A stretch of 64,000 nucleotides of DNA from Sclerurus mexicanus (Eukaryota > Chordata > Aves > Passeriformes > Furnariidae). This document shows, in pieces, positions 13,500 to 27,278 of the stretch (position 1 is the stretch's first letter; each line of letters starts with the position of its first letter). A program made the translations under genes and the position numbers. Under the pieces are notes generated by a model. That model did not search any database. It was given only the letters and a program-made list of their open reading frames with translations, and was not told the DNA's origin. Location of the stretch: assembly GCA_013396755.1 (NCBI GenBank), contig VWZF01006664.1, positions 348,159 through 412,158 on the forward strand, in the 5' to 3' direction.

Positions 13500-14060
13500 G
13501 GTATTTTTAATGTATATTACATCTCTATAAATAGACTTGGGAACTAAATCCTGAAGCTAGCCCATGGTATTAATTCTAATTTAGTTTGGGCCCCGTTCCA
13601 AATGGGTGACTACGTATGCAAACATTTGTCTGAGTGTACAATTGGCTGTTATGAACACAAAATTATTTCTTGTGCTCATGCATGCATAATTCACTCACAC
13701 TGCTTTAGATCCCAAAGTAATTCCCTAGCAGAATTCCAGTGATCAGGTTTAACTTGAAGACTGCTCTTAAAAAAACCCCAACAACAACACAGTAGTATAT
13801 TCTTTAGCTACATAAAAAGGAATATACTGAAAAATAATTGCTGTTTCAGTAATGAAAAAATCCCCCAAACGTTTCAATAGAAAGCTATAATTTTTCAGCT
13901 ACTTTTTTTTTCTCCTCATTCCCCAGACCCTCCACTTAATTTCCCCCCTACAATTTAATTTCTACTAATATGCATCTTATACTGTGGCATAAAAGCATAG
14001 TGTCATCCATTAAAAAGAATCAGCTGGATGTGAGTATTGTTAAGCAGCTTGTTTTCCATA
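13500..14060. promoter_or_regulatory. Candidate non-coding regulatory element
   Basis: An AT-rich, repeat-free segment directly follows a GC-richer patch. Visible motifs are CTATAAATAG at 13,525-13,534, a perfect fit to the MEF2 consensus CTA(A/T)4TAG; several TAAT cores at 13,570-13,585; ATGCAAAC at 13,616-13,623, one base from the POU octamer; and ACAATTGG at 13,638-13,645, which resembles a SOX or inverted CCAAT site. Motif clustering alone is weak evidence in AT-rich DNA, and cross-species conservation could not be checked. The enhancer role is inference. Confidence 0.3.
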
Positions 14061-17000
14061 AGGTGTATCTGAGTTTCATGCTTTAATGTACGAAACCCCA
14101 ACACACCTTTCAGGAACCAATACCTGGTTTCTCAGTTTTGAAATGCCAAACAAGAGAGCCCAGTGAACCACACATGATCTCTGAATCATAATCTAAGAAA
14201 GACCTGACTTGCATTAAGGAAATCAAATTGTGATGGTCTTAAAAAAAAAAAAAGTGGAATTATTTCTCTCCAGGTAATTCTCATGATAAATTTGCTTCCT
14301 TTCCAGATAAACTAATAGACACTGATTAAACATATGTCAGATCCATACGCCTGGAATATTGCATCATACAGAAATCAAGCAAAATCATCATCAAGCACGC
14401 AATTAGAACACAAGTACCCTGGAAACAGGACCTATGCAGGGCCAGGCAGTCTGATTTTTCCATACCCTTGCCACACTGATTTACCCTTTGTGTCACCTTT
14501 ATTTAAAAGCAGACAGTTTAAAGGGTATTGTTTGAGCTACAAGAGATATTTTGGAAGGTGTGAGGTCTGTTTTTTCAAAACTCACTTTGCAGAAGCAAAT
14601 GCTCAGACTAGTAAAAAGATGCTTGGAAAGTTAATAATTCTCTAAGCAATATACTCAGAATATTACCCTGCAAAGGAGAATCAAAGACTGGTGTTCATTG
14701 CAGTCAACTGGTTCTTAACTCAGGTAGGAAGAGCCTTGTATGTGACAACATACACATATGGGACACATTTTTGAAAATAACCTCTCATGAAACAGCCTGC
14801 CCAGAGCTACTGACTCTGAACACCAGCTGCAAACACAGTCTGGAATTTCCCCTGCCCATTTCACTGTTCACTGGGATCAGAACACACTCTGAAGTGTTAT
14901 ATTCAATTAACAGAGGGGAAAACTACCGTACCCAAACCAAAGATGTTGCAATTTCAATTCAGCAAATTATGGCTATGCTTAACTACAGGAATAAAACAAT
15001 TATATGTGTGCTTGCAACCAAGCTGGTATGTAAAAATACAACCAACATTACTAGTTAGAGTTTGGTACTGGTAGGGATTTGGAAACACCTGTTCTTAAAG
15101 AATCATCTTGCATTTCGGGCCTGTTTAAGGTTACAGAAGCCAGCAGTAATTCATTCTGAAATTAGAAGTAGTATTTATATTACCCTGTTGAATAACCCTT
15201 GATTTTTTTGTAAATAAAAACGTGTACACATGTGCATGTATGTATATATTTATCCTTATTTATCAGCATAACATACATGACGTGTATCTAGAAATTGGGG
15301 TTTTTTCATTAAAAAGCACCACATACCATGAGACAAGATTACTACAGTGAAATTACCATAAAGAGGATCTCAAAGATCAGGCATTGCTCATTAAATGGAT
15401 TGAAAGGGATGCATTTTTCCACCTCTGAATACACCTGAGCATGGACTGATGGGTTACATCTGGCACTTTCTCAGACTGCCACACCTAAAGAAATACATTC
15501 TTTAGGTCTTACTTAGAGGCAACAAAAGGAAACACCAGAGTTGTAAGGATTTTTATTGTAAATATTGGGGGAAAAAACCTCTACTGTTACCTACTTCAGA
15601 ATGTTCAAGGCGCTCTGGGGTGGGGGGATAAATGGAGTTAGTAACTAAGATTTAACTCCAGCTTTTATAGTGTTTAGCATTCTTAAAAAACCCAACCCTA
15701 GAGCTGCATGAAAAAGTAAAAATCTTTCCATATTGTGAGGTTCTAGCTTTATTTTTTCAAGGTATCTGAAAAAGGTCAACCCTAAAGGGCTAGAAGAGAA
15801 GTTTCCCTTCCCAGAAACCTCTTTTTTTTCATGAAACAATTTCTTCGCTTCTGGTTCTTGACTCATTTTTTAGGCACTTGGGATCAGCATGAAAGAATTA
15901 GAGGTAAAATAGACCAAGATGCAAGCGAGGACACTTGTCGTTCACAGCAACACCCTTTCCCTGTGCAATTCCAAAGGCTTCCCAAACATTCCTACAATGG
16001 AAAGTTCTGGTAAAACAATTACAGAGATCACACATCCAGCCCCTACAATTCTTTCCTCTGCAGTAAACGCACTACAGAAGTGTTTTATTGAATTGAACTA
16101 CCAGCCATTGTATCAACCTTGTCACTCCGATTTCACATCCACCTGTAGACGGGAACCCAAAGCCACTGCAGCAGCTCAGCAGTGATGCAATCAAGTTCCC
16201 TAATCAGACCCTTTGCAATTATAAATGTTCCACTCAGCACAAAGTCAAATGAGGACTACATTTTCCAAAGGCTACAACTCTGTTTTTTTCCCAATACCAG
16301 TGTTAATTATTCATTTATTTATTATGAATAGCTATAAGCAGTGAGATTCTAAGAGACTCGTTTGGCATACAGAGATCAAAAACAGCCCTTTTGGCAAAAA
16401 GTATCCAAACTCCCCCCTCATGCAACTTTTGCATTTTCCCACCAGTACTTGTATTTTAAGAAATATGGGTCCCTATAAAAACCAGGTTTCAGAATGAGAA
16501 GTGTCTGGAGAAAACTGGAAAGGTTTCCCATCAGATTTATCAGACTGTGATGCTCCTGGGCTCTTTAATTTCAAAAGCAGAATACTGCAGCAGTACCAGA
16601 GCCAATGGGTAGGATCAAGACCCCATGGCAGCAGCAGTTACAAAAACACTAGGGAAGAGAAAAATAACTGCTCAAAAAAATGCTTACTTTAATGTTTCCA
16701 TTTTCTGGCTTTTCTCCTTAATTATCCTCACTTTGTCAACTGTGCAGGGCAGCATCCCACTGCACACCATGTTAAGCTGGCATTCTGCAAGCACTCAAAA
16801 AAGACCCCTTGCCACTTGAGCATTGATCCACTGCCTTTGCTTCAAGGCCATCTTTCCCATCTTTCGAAATACTTCAACACTCTGCATTAGGAGAGCTCTG
16901 ACTGCTGAAAATAGTAACTAACAGAAAGCCTGTCAAATTCCAACATATATTCAAAAGCTTACGCAATAAAGTGTGACAAACACACAAATCTCCTTGGAAA

Positions 17001-17089
17001 AAAATCATCTGGTCATGTAAGTCATGGAAATTTTTATGATCCTCTAAGTATCTTTATATTTGGAATCAAAGAAACCACAAAGCATTTTC
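14061..17089. other. Non-coding stretch, no supported gene
   Basis: No supported gene or transposon. Open frames such as 14,334-14,645 resemble no known family. The part at 16,185-16,480 is AT-rich and repeat-free, with ATTAATTATTCATTTATTTA-like sequence near 16,302-16,325, and could be a conserved non-coding element. Nothing else specific is visible. Confidence 0.55.
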
Positions 17090-17460
17090 AAGACATTTAC
17101 TCCTCTTCTTTTGGAAAGGTCTTTTATTCGTAAGTGCTATTAAGTCAATAATAACGAAAAATGGTTATGTCTCCCCATGATTACCCCAAAATGTCTTCTG
17201 ATCACGTAGCAGTCAATCACCGACACGAAGCTTTAATGATGCCATCGCAGAGTTATCACTTCACATCTCACCCGTTTGCTCTTGCTGTGCCAATAAACAA
17301 AGTGGGTTCCTGATATTCCCTGTGCTAATCCACTCTATTTCACAACTCACTGCAGCCGTGACAGCTCCTTAGATGTTGCACTCTATTATGAATTCCAGCT
17401 AATTAAGAATCTGCAAGTACTAAGTTTTCAGAGTATCTAACTCAGATACAGTAAATTCCT
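17090..17460. promoter_or_regulatory. Candidate non-coding regulatory element
   Basis: A repeat-free segment with several developmental transcription factor motifs: TCAATCA at 17,213-17,219 (PBX/MEIS-like), ATAAACAAA at 17,293-17,301 (forkhead core), and CTAATTAAG at 17,399-17,407 (homeodomain core). It also has scattered CpGs (ATCACG, CACCGACACG, GCCATCGC), more than its AT-rich surroundings. The regulatory role is inference, and conservation was not tested. Confidence 0.28.
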
Positions 17461-18050
17461 AATTTTGTTATGGCAAAATCCACTAAGCCAACAGACTCCT
17501 TGAAACCTCACCTGCAAACACCTTGACAACCACCAATAATTTACCTGGGATTTGGGAGACAGTTCATTTTTTCATGAAATCTTTAATGGCAGCTTCTTCT
17601 TGGTATTAAATGGATCTCACAGAACACATTACACGTCTCAGTCCTTGGCCTGCCGTCCAAATTACTACAGAGCAGGTAGAAATGGTTAACGCCCAGCTGA
17701 GCCAGAGCCAACATGCCCTGCCATGAACCGTCTCCATTCTGCCTGAATGATCACAGGGAAGCCCCATAAATAATGGATCCCATCTACCAGCCTTTGATGA
17801 ACGAGCACAAAGCGCAGAGAAAAGGCACCCATGGAAAAGGCTCTCCCAGAGACTCCCCAGGACTGAAGGCAGCCTTCTGATGGGCAGCAGCTGCCACCCC
17901 ACCATCCCCCCTGTCCTGCAGCGATACAAGGGCACTCAACTTCTACAGGAAGCCTCCTCTCTACGTACAGCATTGACCTGGGGCTGGGTTTGTTTAGCTT
18001 CATGGGGGATTTTCACTACTGCTTTCATTTTCTCTGGTTTGGGTGTCAGG

Positions 18051-18074
18051 TTTGTGGTTTTTTTCTTTTTTTTG
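18051..18074. repeat. T-rich low-complexity tract
   Basis: A short T run opening with TTTGTGGTTT, the same opening as the T-rich tract at 941-985. Simple low-complexity DNA. Confidence 0.6.
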
Positions 18075-21000
18075 CTTCTCATATAGAGCTGGAGATGACG
18101 CTTGGGGTGGGCAGCTCTTGTCAGAGTTCCAGTTCAAATGCTCGTCTCTTAAATTGTCTTTGACTAATTTGACTAAATCAGTCTCTCCCTACTGTGGCCT
18201 AAGAGCCACCATTTTTAGAGGGAAAGCAGACAATGATCCCATGTAGAACGAAACCAGGATTTCCACATCTCCTTCCTGAAACAGCAGCGACAAAGTTCCC
18301 AAAAACTTCCTTTTTCCCACAGAATAACACAAACTGAATGTATTTCTCCTCTAAAAACAACAACAGACAGGTTAAAAATTAAAACACAGTGGTCAAACAG
18401 AAAAGAAGGCAAGGGCATCTCCTTGCAAGTACGCTTGAGTTCAATGAAGTTGTAGAAATTAATTTGGCCTAGGTTCACCATGTGTTTAAAGCTGAATAGA
18501 TAAATTAGGCTACCACCAATTTTAATGTCAGTTGTTACAAAAACTGACCTTTTCTTTCTTTAAAAAAATTACAACTTGCAGACACCAGAAAAATTACTTT
18601 CTCACGTACATAAAACACTTAGATTAGCTTCACTGCTATCCTTCTTTCCTTTGAAATATAAGGCAGCAATTTGCATGTCTGCGGGGAAAGGAGGAGTAGC
18701 CCAAAAGCGAAAATACAAGCTGGTGATTTTACAAAGTCCTCAGACTCAAAATTGTGCAAAGCAACAGGACACACAATTTAGAAAGATATAAAGAACAGAG
18801 TGATGGAACCTACTGACTTACTTTTGTCACACCCTCCTCCTTGTTGCTACCACGTCTTTAGGGCTGATCTAAAGCTCCCAAAAACAGAGCAGGCAAACCA
18901 CCAACTTCAAGCCTATAGAAACAGCTGTGCCTTATGACACAGCTCCTCGTCTACTGGCTTCATGTCAAAGTGCAGCACAGTGCTTCGGGCTCAGCCTTTT
19001 TCCTCTCTCCTCACAGCACCCCTCAACTCCAGCAGTGACTTTGCCCACAGTACTTTTCCACAAGGAAGAAATGGCAAGACCTGGTGCAGATTGCTCTCCT
19101 TGTCCAGAGAGTGGGAGTAAGGGAATTATCTAACAGGTAACTGAGCCCTAAAGGATGGAGCTAAGAGAATACAGCAAAATTTAACTCAGTTTCTGAACTA
19201 GAGAGAACTTCCCTGATTATATTGCTCCAGACACTGAGCTCACCTTCCAGAGTGACAAAACATTGTTGTGCACACCTCAAAGAATTCACTCTGAACATCA
19301 CAGACAAGTCATTATTTTGAGGAATTGTCATAACAGGGGGCAAAAAAGTAATTTGAGAACACTAACGTGAGCTTTTTTTAAGTGCCTCCTACAACTCACG
19401 GAGGCAGCAGAAATAGCAGGAGAAAAAGACAAACCCAGGTTTAACCTTAAATTTGATGTGAAAGCAAGTCACACTGAGACCCAGGCGATTATTTAGTAAG
19501 CGATAGGAAAGAATGGAGCTTTTTTTGTCCTCCTGGTTGTTGTTCTTCCCCCCACACACACAGTTGGACACCACCCAAGCTGTGCCTGTGCTCTGAGAGC
19601 CGTAACTCCAGGCTGGGCTGTGACAAACGTGTCTGAGAAATGCAGCAGCTCCTGGTACAGACAGAGCAGAGATCCCTGTGCTGCTTCCCAGCATCCCTGA
19701 GAGGCTCACGTTTTCTGCACCCCATGGACAGCCAGATCAGCTGGCTGGTGAGAAGAGATGACTAGAACCTCAGCCTCACACTGTACCAGCACTGGGTCAG
19801 ACCTCTTCTCAGCTCTAAGCAGCCCCTAGAAGAATAGATCATCCATGCTCTGCACCTTTCTGTAATCACAGCCCTTCCTGCTTTGTTTATTGAAAAAGTT
19901 ATTTTCAAAACAACTTCAAAGGATCCAAGGAACAGACATGGTATCAGCACGCACATTTCGCACCTCCTCACCAACTCAGCCTGTATCCTTCGGACCTCCA
20001 CTCAGAAGGTACAGCTTGGATGTGACAGAAAACTGCTGCACTGCAGTTCATTATCTATGTAGGACAGAGTGGCAAAGTTTACTGCCCCTGCCCTCTTCTC
20101 ACCTCCAAAATTCACACCTTACACTGAGAAGAACGTAGGGGACTCCATTCCAGTCCTTTGATCCCCATCCCAGCACTGAAAGACCTGGTTAAGCTCCTCC
20201 AAGGAAAAGGAGCACTATTTGAACTGTGATGATCTGTTAATTGTCAGTCACCTGATCTCCAAAGACGCTGCACACCAACTCCTCCTACTTCAGAGGAAAG
20301 AGCTGTGAAAGTAGAGAGCTAGGGATGTGCATCTCTGTACTGACTGTACAGGTGATGGCATCACTTGGCCTCCTTTAAGGACTGTTAGAGCAGGGGGTTC
20401 TGCAAGATCCAAAGCTGACAACAATGAGAAACTTTAGGGAGGAAAGTCCCAAAGAGACAACCACTACAGGATCACACGTTACAAGCAGAAATCTCTTGTG
20501 CCACAGAGTCACCACCCTCATGTTTTAAATTGAAGTGATAAAGTACTGCTTGCTGTGTGACACTGGAACAATAACCTGAAGCAAACAGATACCCTTATGT
20601 TTTAGAGGCCACCCTCAGAAAAGTAAGCATATTCCTTCAGTATTTAATTAAAAAAAGCTGCTATAGTTTTTCATTCCTCAATGTCTTCAGTATCCATCTT
20701 TCTTCTTTTCCCATTTAGGTAATTTCACTGGATATCTTTTCCCAAAGAAAACCACAAACATTATCTCCACAGCATTCTCTCAGCCTCAAACCTGTGCAAG
20801 GTGGCAGCACATTAGCGTACACAGCTTCCTGTATGTAGATGATTCTCAACAGACTTCATTAATTTTTAATTCCTGTGTGCAGGAGTTGAAACTTCCAGCC
20901 ACTAGTGCAGTGGCCCTGGGGCAGATTTACACACTGCTGTCCATCAGCACCAGTAAAACTGAATTCCCAAATCCCTGCAGAAGGCCTGGCTACACACAAT

Positions 21001-24000
21001 AGTAAGCAGCAGTCAGGATGCAGGCAGTTGGATCTGTCCTTGACACGGGATGGATGCTGTGCGAAAGATCTTCCATAGATGCTTCCAGAACACTGAGGTG
21101 GTTCAAACAAGTGTTTCTTTAAAAAGCAAGCTCTTGCCATGCCACTCGCTGCTGCACATCCGGCCATTTTCCATAGTTTTGTTCCGAGGACAGCAGCTTC
21201 AGTGGCCAACTCTGATATTCTAAGCACCACATGAAGAGTAGTGACATGAAGTTTAACTTACACAGATGACCAAAAAATGGAGTAGCCTAAAAATTGGGAT
21301 AAACTTGGGCTAACACAGCCTCTGTACAAAGCAATGAGACACAAAGATATTGAAGTCCAAGCAATGAAGTGTGGGTACCAACCTATGCTGGAGGCAACAT
21401 GAACAAGTCACTTCCAAGCCACATTCACCCACCTACAGGGAGCTCAGATATTTTCACACCTTCCCACGCCATGGGTTCCCAAGTGAACCCTCTGGATCTC
21501 CTGGATCTCAACACAGACAAGATCTGACCTGAAGATGCTTGGGCTATTATGAGAATAACTCAGAAATGAGTTAAGGCACCATGCCATCTACAGCATTTCA
21601 ACAAGTTAAAACCAGATTAATCAGTCTAACTGACCTCTTCAGTGGAAATAATTTTTATTTTAAAATTTATTTCTTGCCTTTTAAGGGATTTTAGCCTATG
21701 ATCCAGCAAAATAAACACTGACACCTTCACAGCTCTCCCAGAACACATTCATTCTGTGAAGAACAGTGAAGATTGCAAAGAACTGGCACATCTGGAGCAA
21801 AACTACAAAGCCCATCCCCGAGTACAACATCAGCATTAAAGGATGAAGAAACTGAAGGGTGACGACACCACATATATCTTGTTACATTGGAACAGTGAAA
21901 AGGGTTTTAACTAGAACCTTGCCTAAAGCAATCAAAGGAGTTTGAGGTCTAGACCTCAGGCACTTAGAACTATCCTTTGTGGGTTCACAAAGGTGTTGGG
22001 AACCCCTAACTTCCTCCCTCTAACCTCAAATAAACAGGCTTATTTTTGCCTCTCATCTTCTCCAGTGCCATGGATTTGGGGTGCACAGTAGCTCCAATGC
22101 ATTAAGAGCAATTTCTTTTGACCAAGGAAGTTTTCTTACCCAAACCTATTTCTAGTCTAATGGTTAGAAATTTCTCTTGACTAAACAGGTGACTGGATTT
22201 AAAATCACAAACAGTAGGAAAGCAAAGGGCCTGGTCTCACCCATAATTAGGCCCTTCAAAGGCCCTTGGAAGACAGATGGATGGTCCCTTGGTATTTAAA
22301 AATACAGAGACGCTTTGAGGCTCTGCATGAGGCATTTCTGAACAAGGACATAAGCAGAAATCAGGGTAATGTCCAAGCCATGCTACAGGACTGAGCTCAG
22401 AAGCCTCCAAGATTAAGGCAGAGAATCACAGTCTACTACTTGAGCTTGGACATGGGTAGCTCAATTCCAGGTGGTCTGAGGGAACTAATCAGGTTTAACC
22501 TTTTTGGTTTGCAAGCCCAGCAAAGCTTAACTAACTCTTACTGAAATTCCCTCCAAGGCCCTTGTTCTGCCCAAAAGGCAGCTCTGAGGCTGGCTCAGAC
22601 CCAGAGTGGGGTCTAGATGGGAGCAGGCAGTGATTTTGCAGAGGTCTCAGCACTTCATTAGAGGACGGAGCCTGAGGCAGCCCAGCCTCGAGCTGCTCCT
22701 GCTTTATTGCACCTCAGAGCACCAGCAAGTCTTCCACTAAATCTCCCAGCACAGTGTGCAAACACAGGACAAGAGACCAGTTTCAGTCCCAACAAGCCTG
22801 TGACAAGCACAAAGTGAAGCACTGTCTGACAGCAAGGTGAGCCATGGCAACTACAGACTAATTGCTGCTAATTTTTGGGTATGCCACATGGCAAGGAGAA
22901 GCATGAGAGAGGATGTGAGGTGGATTTGGGGTGCTTTTGTTTCAGCCAGGAAGGTTCTCCCCAGCGTAAGGCAGAATATGAAAAAGTGTAAAGGATCTTA
23001 GTAACATCTGAGGTCACGTGGCACCTTTTGGATGCTCAAGGGAAGCAAAGATGTAAAGCTTCTCCCATTTGGACTTCATTCTCTACTTCTTTCACTCAAA
23101 GAAGAGAAAGGATGGGATATTGACAGTTCCAGGAGCAGTTAGTATCCTAAGAAATATACGCCTTGAAAGAGAAATACCAAGGTTACTGGTAATCAAATAA
23201 ACAAATTTAAGAGAATAAAGCAGTTTTTTAAAAAAGACATTACTTCATCAGTGGCAGGATTCTGTACCAGACACACTGGAACCCTGCCCCAAAAGCCCAG
23301 GAAGCAAAACCTGAGTCCAGATTTAAAATATATGTAAAGCAAGGTCGCAGTTGCTGAGAATGGAATGATCAGTCCTGATCTCAGACAAGTCTCACCACGT
23401 TGGGGTAAACCTTTGTAAAAGTCACACTTAGTAATTCTAGAGAGCGTCCCTCCAGAGGCCAAAGCACATTGAGCTCTGAACAGTGAAATAACAGAGTTTT
23501 ACTTGGGACTAAAACCCCAGAGCCAGAACTTCACAAACAAGACTGCAGGATCTCTCAGTGAGAGACCACAACTGATTTCCCACTCACTTTCTTTTGTAGA
23601 AGTACTGGTGATTGCTGGAGGTTACTCAGTTCTCCCAGAAAAGAAGGACAGCAACCAGTCAACCAGTCTGAATTGTTTCAGTAGACACTGGTTTCCCAGT
23701 GACCTTGGCTGGCTGAGCCTGTCATCACAGCTCATTTCCCCATTCTGCCTTAAGCGGATGTCCAAGTGCCCCCAAAATAATCCTACAGGCCTATCTCCGA
23801 GCAGTGGCACGAAGCAAATCTGGATGATGAGCGGAAAAGAACTCTCTGCTTTCTGCTCTTGGACCCCACACAACAGATGTTTTGATCATCACCTTACACT
23901 ACGTAAGGATGCACTGTAAGAAAAATACTGTTCCAGTGATCAGCCGTGCCCTTCAATGAATTTGCCTGCTAGGATATTTTTGAAAAGGACAAATTGGCTT

Positions 24001-24124
24001 CATTAATTGATGCTGTGCATTGTGCATTTCACAAGGAAGATGTCCCAACAAGCATGACCCCACTTTGCAAGGAATTACAGAGCTCCCCCACAAAAGAAAT
24101 GGAGCGGGGAGATAACACAAGGCC

Positions 24125-24170
24125 TCAAAAACAAACAAACAAATAAAAACCCCAAACGACCAAACAAGAA
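24125..24170. repeat. A-rich (AAAC)n-like tract
   Basis: Repeated AAAC units pass into AAATAAAAACCCC. It belongs to the same class of low-complexity tract as those at 2,008 and 10,894. Confidence 0.7.
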
Positions 24171-27100
24171 CTCAAGTAAGTTGTTTAGGAAAGAAACTGT
24201 TCAGATGGTTCTGCAGCAGTCACTGCTATGTGAATGCATTTGTCAGAAAGTGTCCAGGGGGATGCCAAAAGGAGGATTTATTCAGTTTTATTTAACATCC
24301 TTATTACGAATCCAGCTGAGGGGCAGCAAACAATTCCTCAGTCTGCAGATGTTTGTAACAGAGAGGCGCCCTGTGCCTCTGGGTGCTGATGAAATGCACA
24401 ACCCCAGCCTTAATGGGAGGCTTGCTCACATCTGTGTCAAGTTTCCCTGAAGTCCTAAATCCTTGTGACTTTCTGAGGATCTTTATATCAGCGCACTTAC
24501 TCAGGTACTAGAGGTGTCACTTACACACACTCAGGTGTCCAGCTTCAGTCTTAGGGAGCCTGACCTAAAGTCCCTTGAAAGCAACAAGAGTGAAGACTTG
24601 ATCCACGGTCTTGAGACCTGCCTCCAATAAAATTCACATGGCAAAGTTAGCTCTTCAGATGGAAAATAAACAGTACAGCAGAACATCCTGCACCACACCT
24701 CTGTCAAGCTGGGCAAAACACTATAAAATATGCTTTAATACTAAGGTGGTAGCAGGGAAACATCTCAGCCTGGCTTTGAGACGGGCAAGATAAACTGTTG
24801 TGTCATTTACATCACTGGTTTATTTTATTTTCAGCTTAAAATGAGCCCAGATAGCTCCTCTTTGCACCTTTAAATAACTTGTCTTAAGAAAAACAGCTAA
24901 TGTGGCAAAAGCAGCAGCGTTTTCTTTATAATAAAGCATGAATTGCAATGTACCAGTTACAGCTTTCAAGCTATTGTAAAGGAATCCCCTTCAGTCACAC
25001 CAATTTTGGTTTATCTATCTGTACTATATATAGATACATGCACGTATAGATATGGACATACACAAGAGAAAGGAAAAAAGCAAGCTTTAGATAGATACAA
25101 GCTTCAAAAATCAGGTCCAGCTCAAAACCTTCAAACACTGAAGCTCTCACCCTTATGAAACATCCACTGGAATGCTGCATCTAAAGCAGAGAAGCCTCAA
25201 AGAGTGTTTAGATTCTACCTTCACTAATCATTCAGTATTAAAACCCTGAGACTCTGCAGGCTGCCTGCCCACTGGAGAAGAGCTGATATCAGGCCAAAGG
25301 CTAAGAATTGACAAGGTATTTTCATGCTGCCCCGTGTCCAACACACTGAGGCTATCTTGTAAAACCACACAAGCACAAACGCTAGAAGCCCAGGCAAAGG
25401 CAGATCTCTAACTCCATTTTGAGCCTGAGTAGCTGAGGTGATTAGAACATTCAATATCACTCTCACTCTCCAAATCATGCAGGAGTACCAAACTAGTGAT
25501 ACACCAGCATGGACACACAACCGTGGGAGAGAGTTTTAACTGAGCAAACAGTGAGAGAAGTAGACAGACAACATAATTAAGAGCAGTGGCATTTTGGTAA
25601 CCCTTTATGGAGCACATCCTTCACTACTCTGTCTTGTTTCACACAGGGCTGATCTGCCAAAATGTCTCATTGTCTGCCGATAGGGCAGGGAGCAGCTTAT
25701 CCAATCAAAAACCCAAACAGAACTGCAGCTTCTGCACGGAGATAGCTGCTTGTACCACAGAACCTCCTGCTTACTGACAGGGCTGTACACGGCACCGGCT
25801 CTAAGTCAGAAACCATCCACGAGCTTCAAAATGTTGGCTCTCTGGTTGCTCTTTCTCTCTCGGTGCAGTGAAGGTGGCAACATTTGTCTCTTCGGAAGAG
25901 CATAAGAGGCTGTCTTCTCCAAAGGCATATTCGGCCGTGTCAGTAGCCCTCATGTGATGATCTCCTCATCCTCATTGTGGGGGTGTTGAACACCCACTTC
26001 ATTACCCTAATACTTCAGAGCAAAGACGCCAGCCCTCAGGTGAGCAATCAAATTTAGAATATAAATCCCTCGGGTTCCTAAAGCACAGCCAGCAAAGACA
26101 CCCGTGGCTCAGAGTGCACCCAGCCTGACCAGCACTGCAGGAGACTCTTCTTGCCCATGCCCCCTTTCTGCCAGCTCTCCTACCCATTAAGTGGCTCTCC
26201 TTGAACTCCTTGAGAAATCCAGTTCAAGACTTCAAAGAGTGGGGCAGCCAAGACCCCATCATAACAGTGAGACTGTATAGCTAAGTGGTAGAACATGGAA
26301 CAGCCCCACTGTCAAATTTACCTCTCTTCCCAGCAAGAAATCCTTAAACCTTTCTCTTGACTGAAGCCCACCCCATAACAAGTTCTGGGGTCTCTGCTGC
26401 CCTAGACTACTGCATATGACAGACAGACAAAGGACCAGCTTTAGTTACAGCACTCTTTCAACCTGGCAAAAAAAGGTGGATGGTTTGCACAGCTGAAAAA
26501 CACACATGAATCTGTTAGGAGATTCATGCTTCTTAAAAGTTCACTGTGACTGGTGAGGAATTTAGCCGTATCTTCTAAAAATTCTCACACCACTCACCTT
26601 GTACAAACACATTTTGGTTTTATAGCAAAACTGACACTTTCTAGTTGGTCAAAATGCTGTCAGCTCACCCGGCCCCAGGCAGGTTTTCCTCTCAAACCGC
26701 CAAAACACTACAACTTTTAAATTGCACAGCTATGACAGCCACAATCAGCACGTTCAGAAGATGAACCAACACAGCTGACAGCAAATAGCCAAGCCTGAAA
26801 AAGGGCAGGCTAGAGTGAGCACTGGAGGAGCTATGACCTACATAGAAGGTCAACCTGGATGTTCTCACAGCATCCCTACTGGCCTTACAACTTCACAGGC
26901 TGCATTTTGGGAAGAGCTCTGCTTTTTATCTACCCAAACAGCTAGTTTCACTCTAACTTGAATGTCCTCTTAACAGCTCCCAGCATCTCCTGGCTCAACC
27001 TGTCTTGTTATTAAAAAGCAACAGTGCAGGAGACCTGAGTAGCAATTATCCTTTTTGCTGCTGAAAGCACTAATACCTTGCTAATACAGCCCGTGTTTGC

Positions 27101-27262
27101 TTAGAAGAGTGATGAACATGAGATGGTTGGCCATGACTCAGACAGCAGCTGCTCTAAGGAGTGTATCCAAAATCTACATCCCCAGCATCATGAGAACCTG
27201 ACCCACATCCTTTCAGCTGCACTCCACGGGAATGGAAGAGGAAAGCCAGGCTCACAAAATTG

Positions 27263-27278
27263 CTGGTGGTGGTGGTGG
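27263..27278. repeat. (TGG)n short microsatellite
   Basis: About five consecutive TGG or GGT triplets. Too short to be more than a minor simple repeat. Confidence 0.6.
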
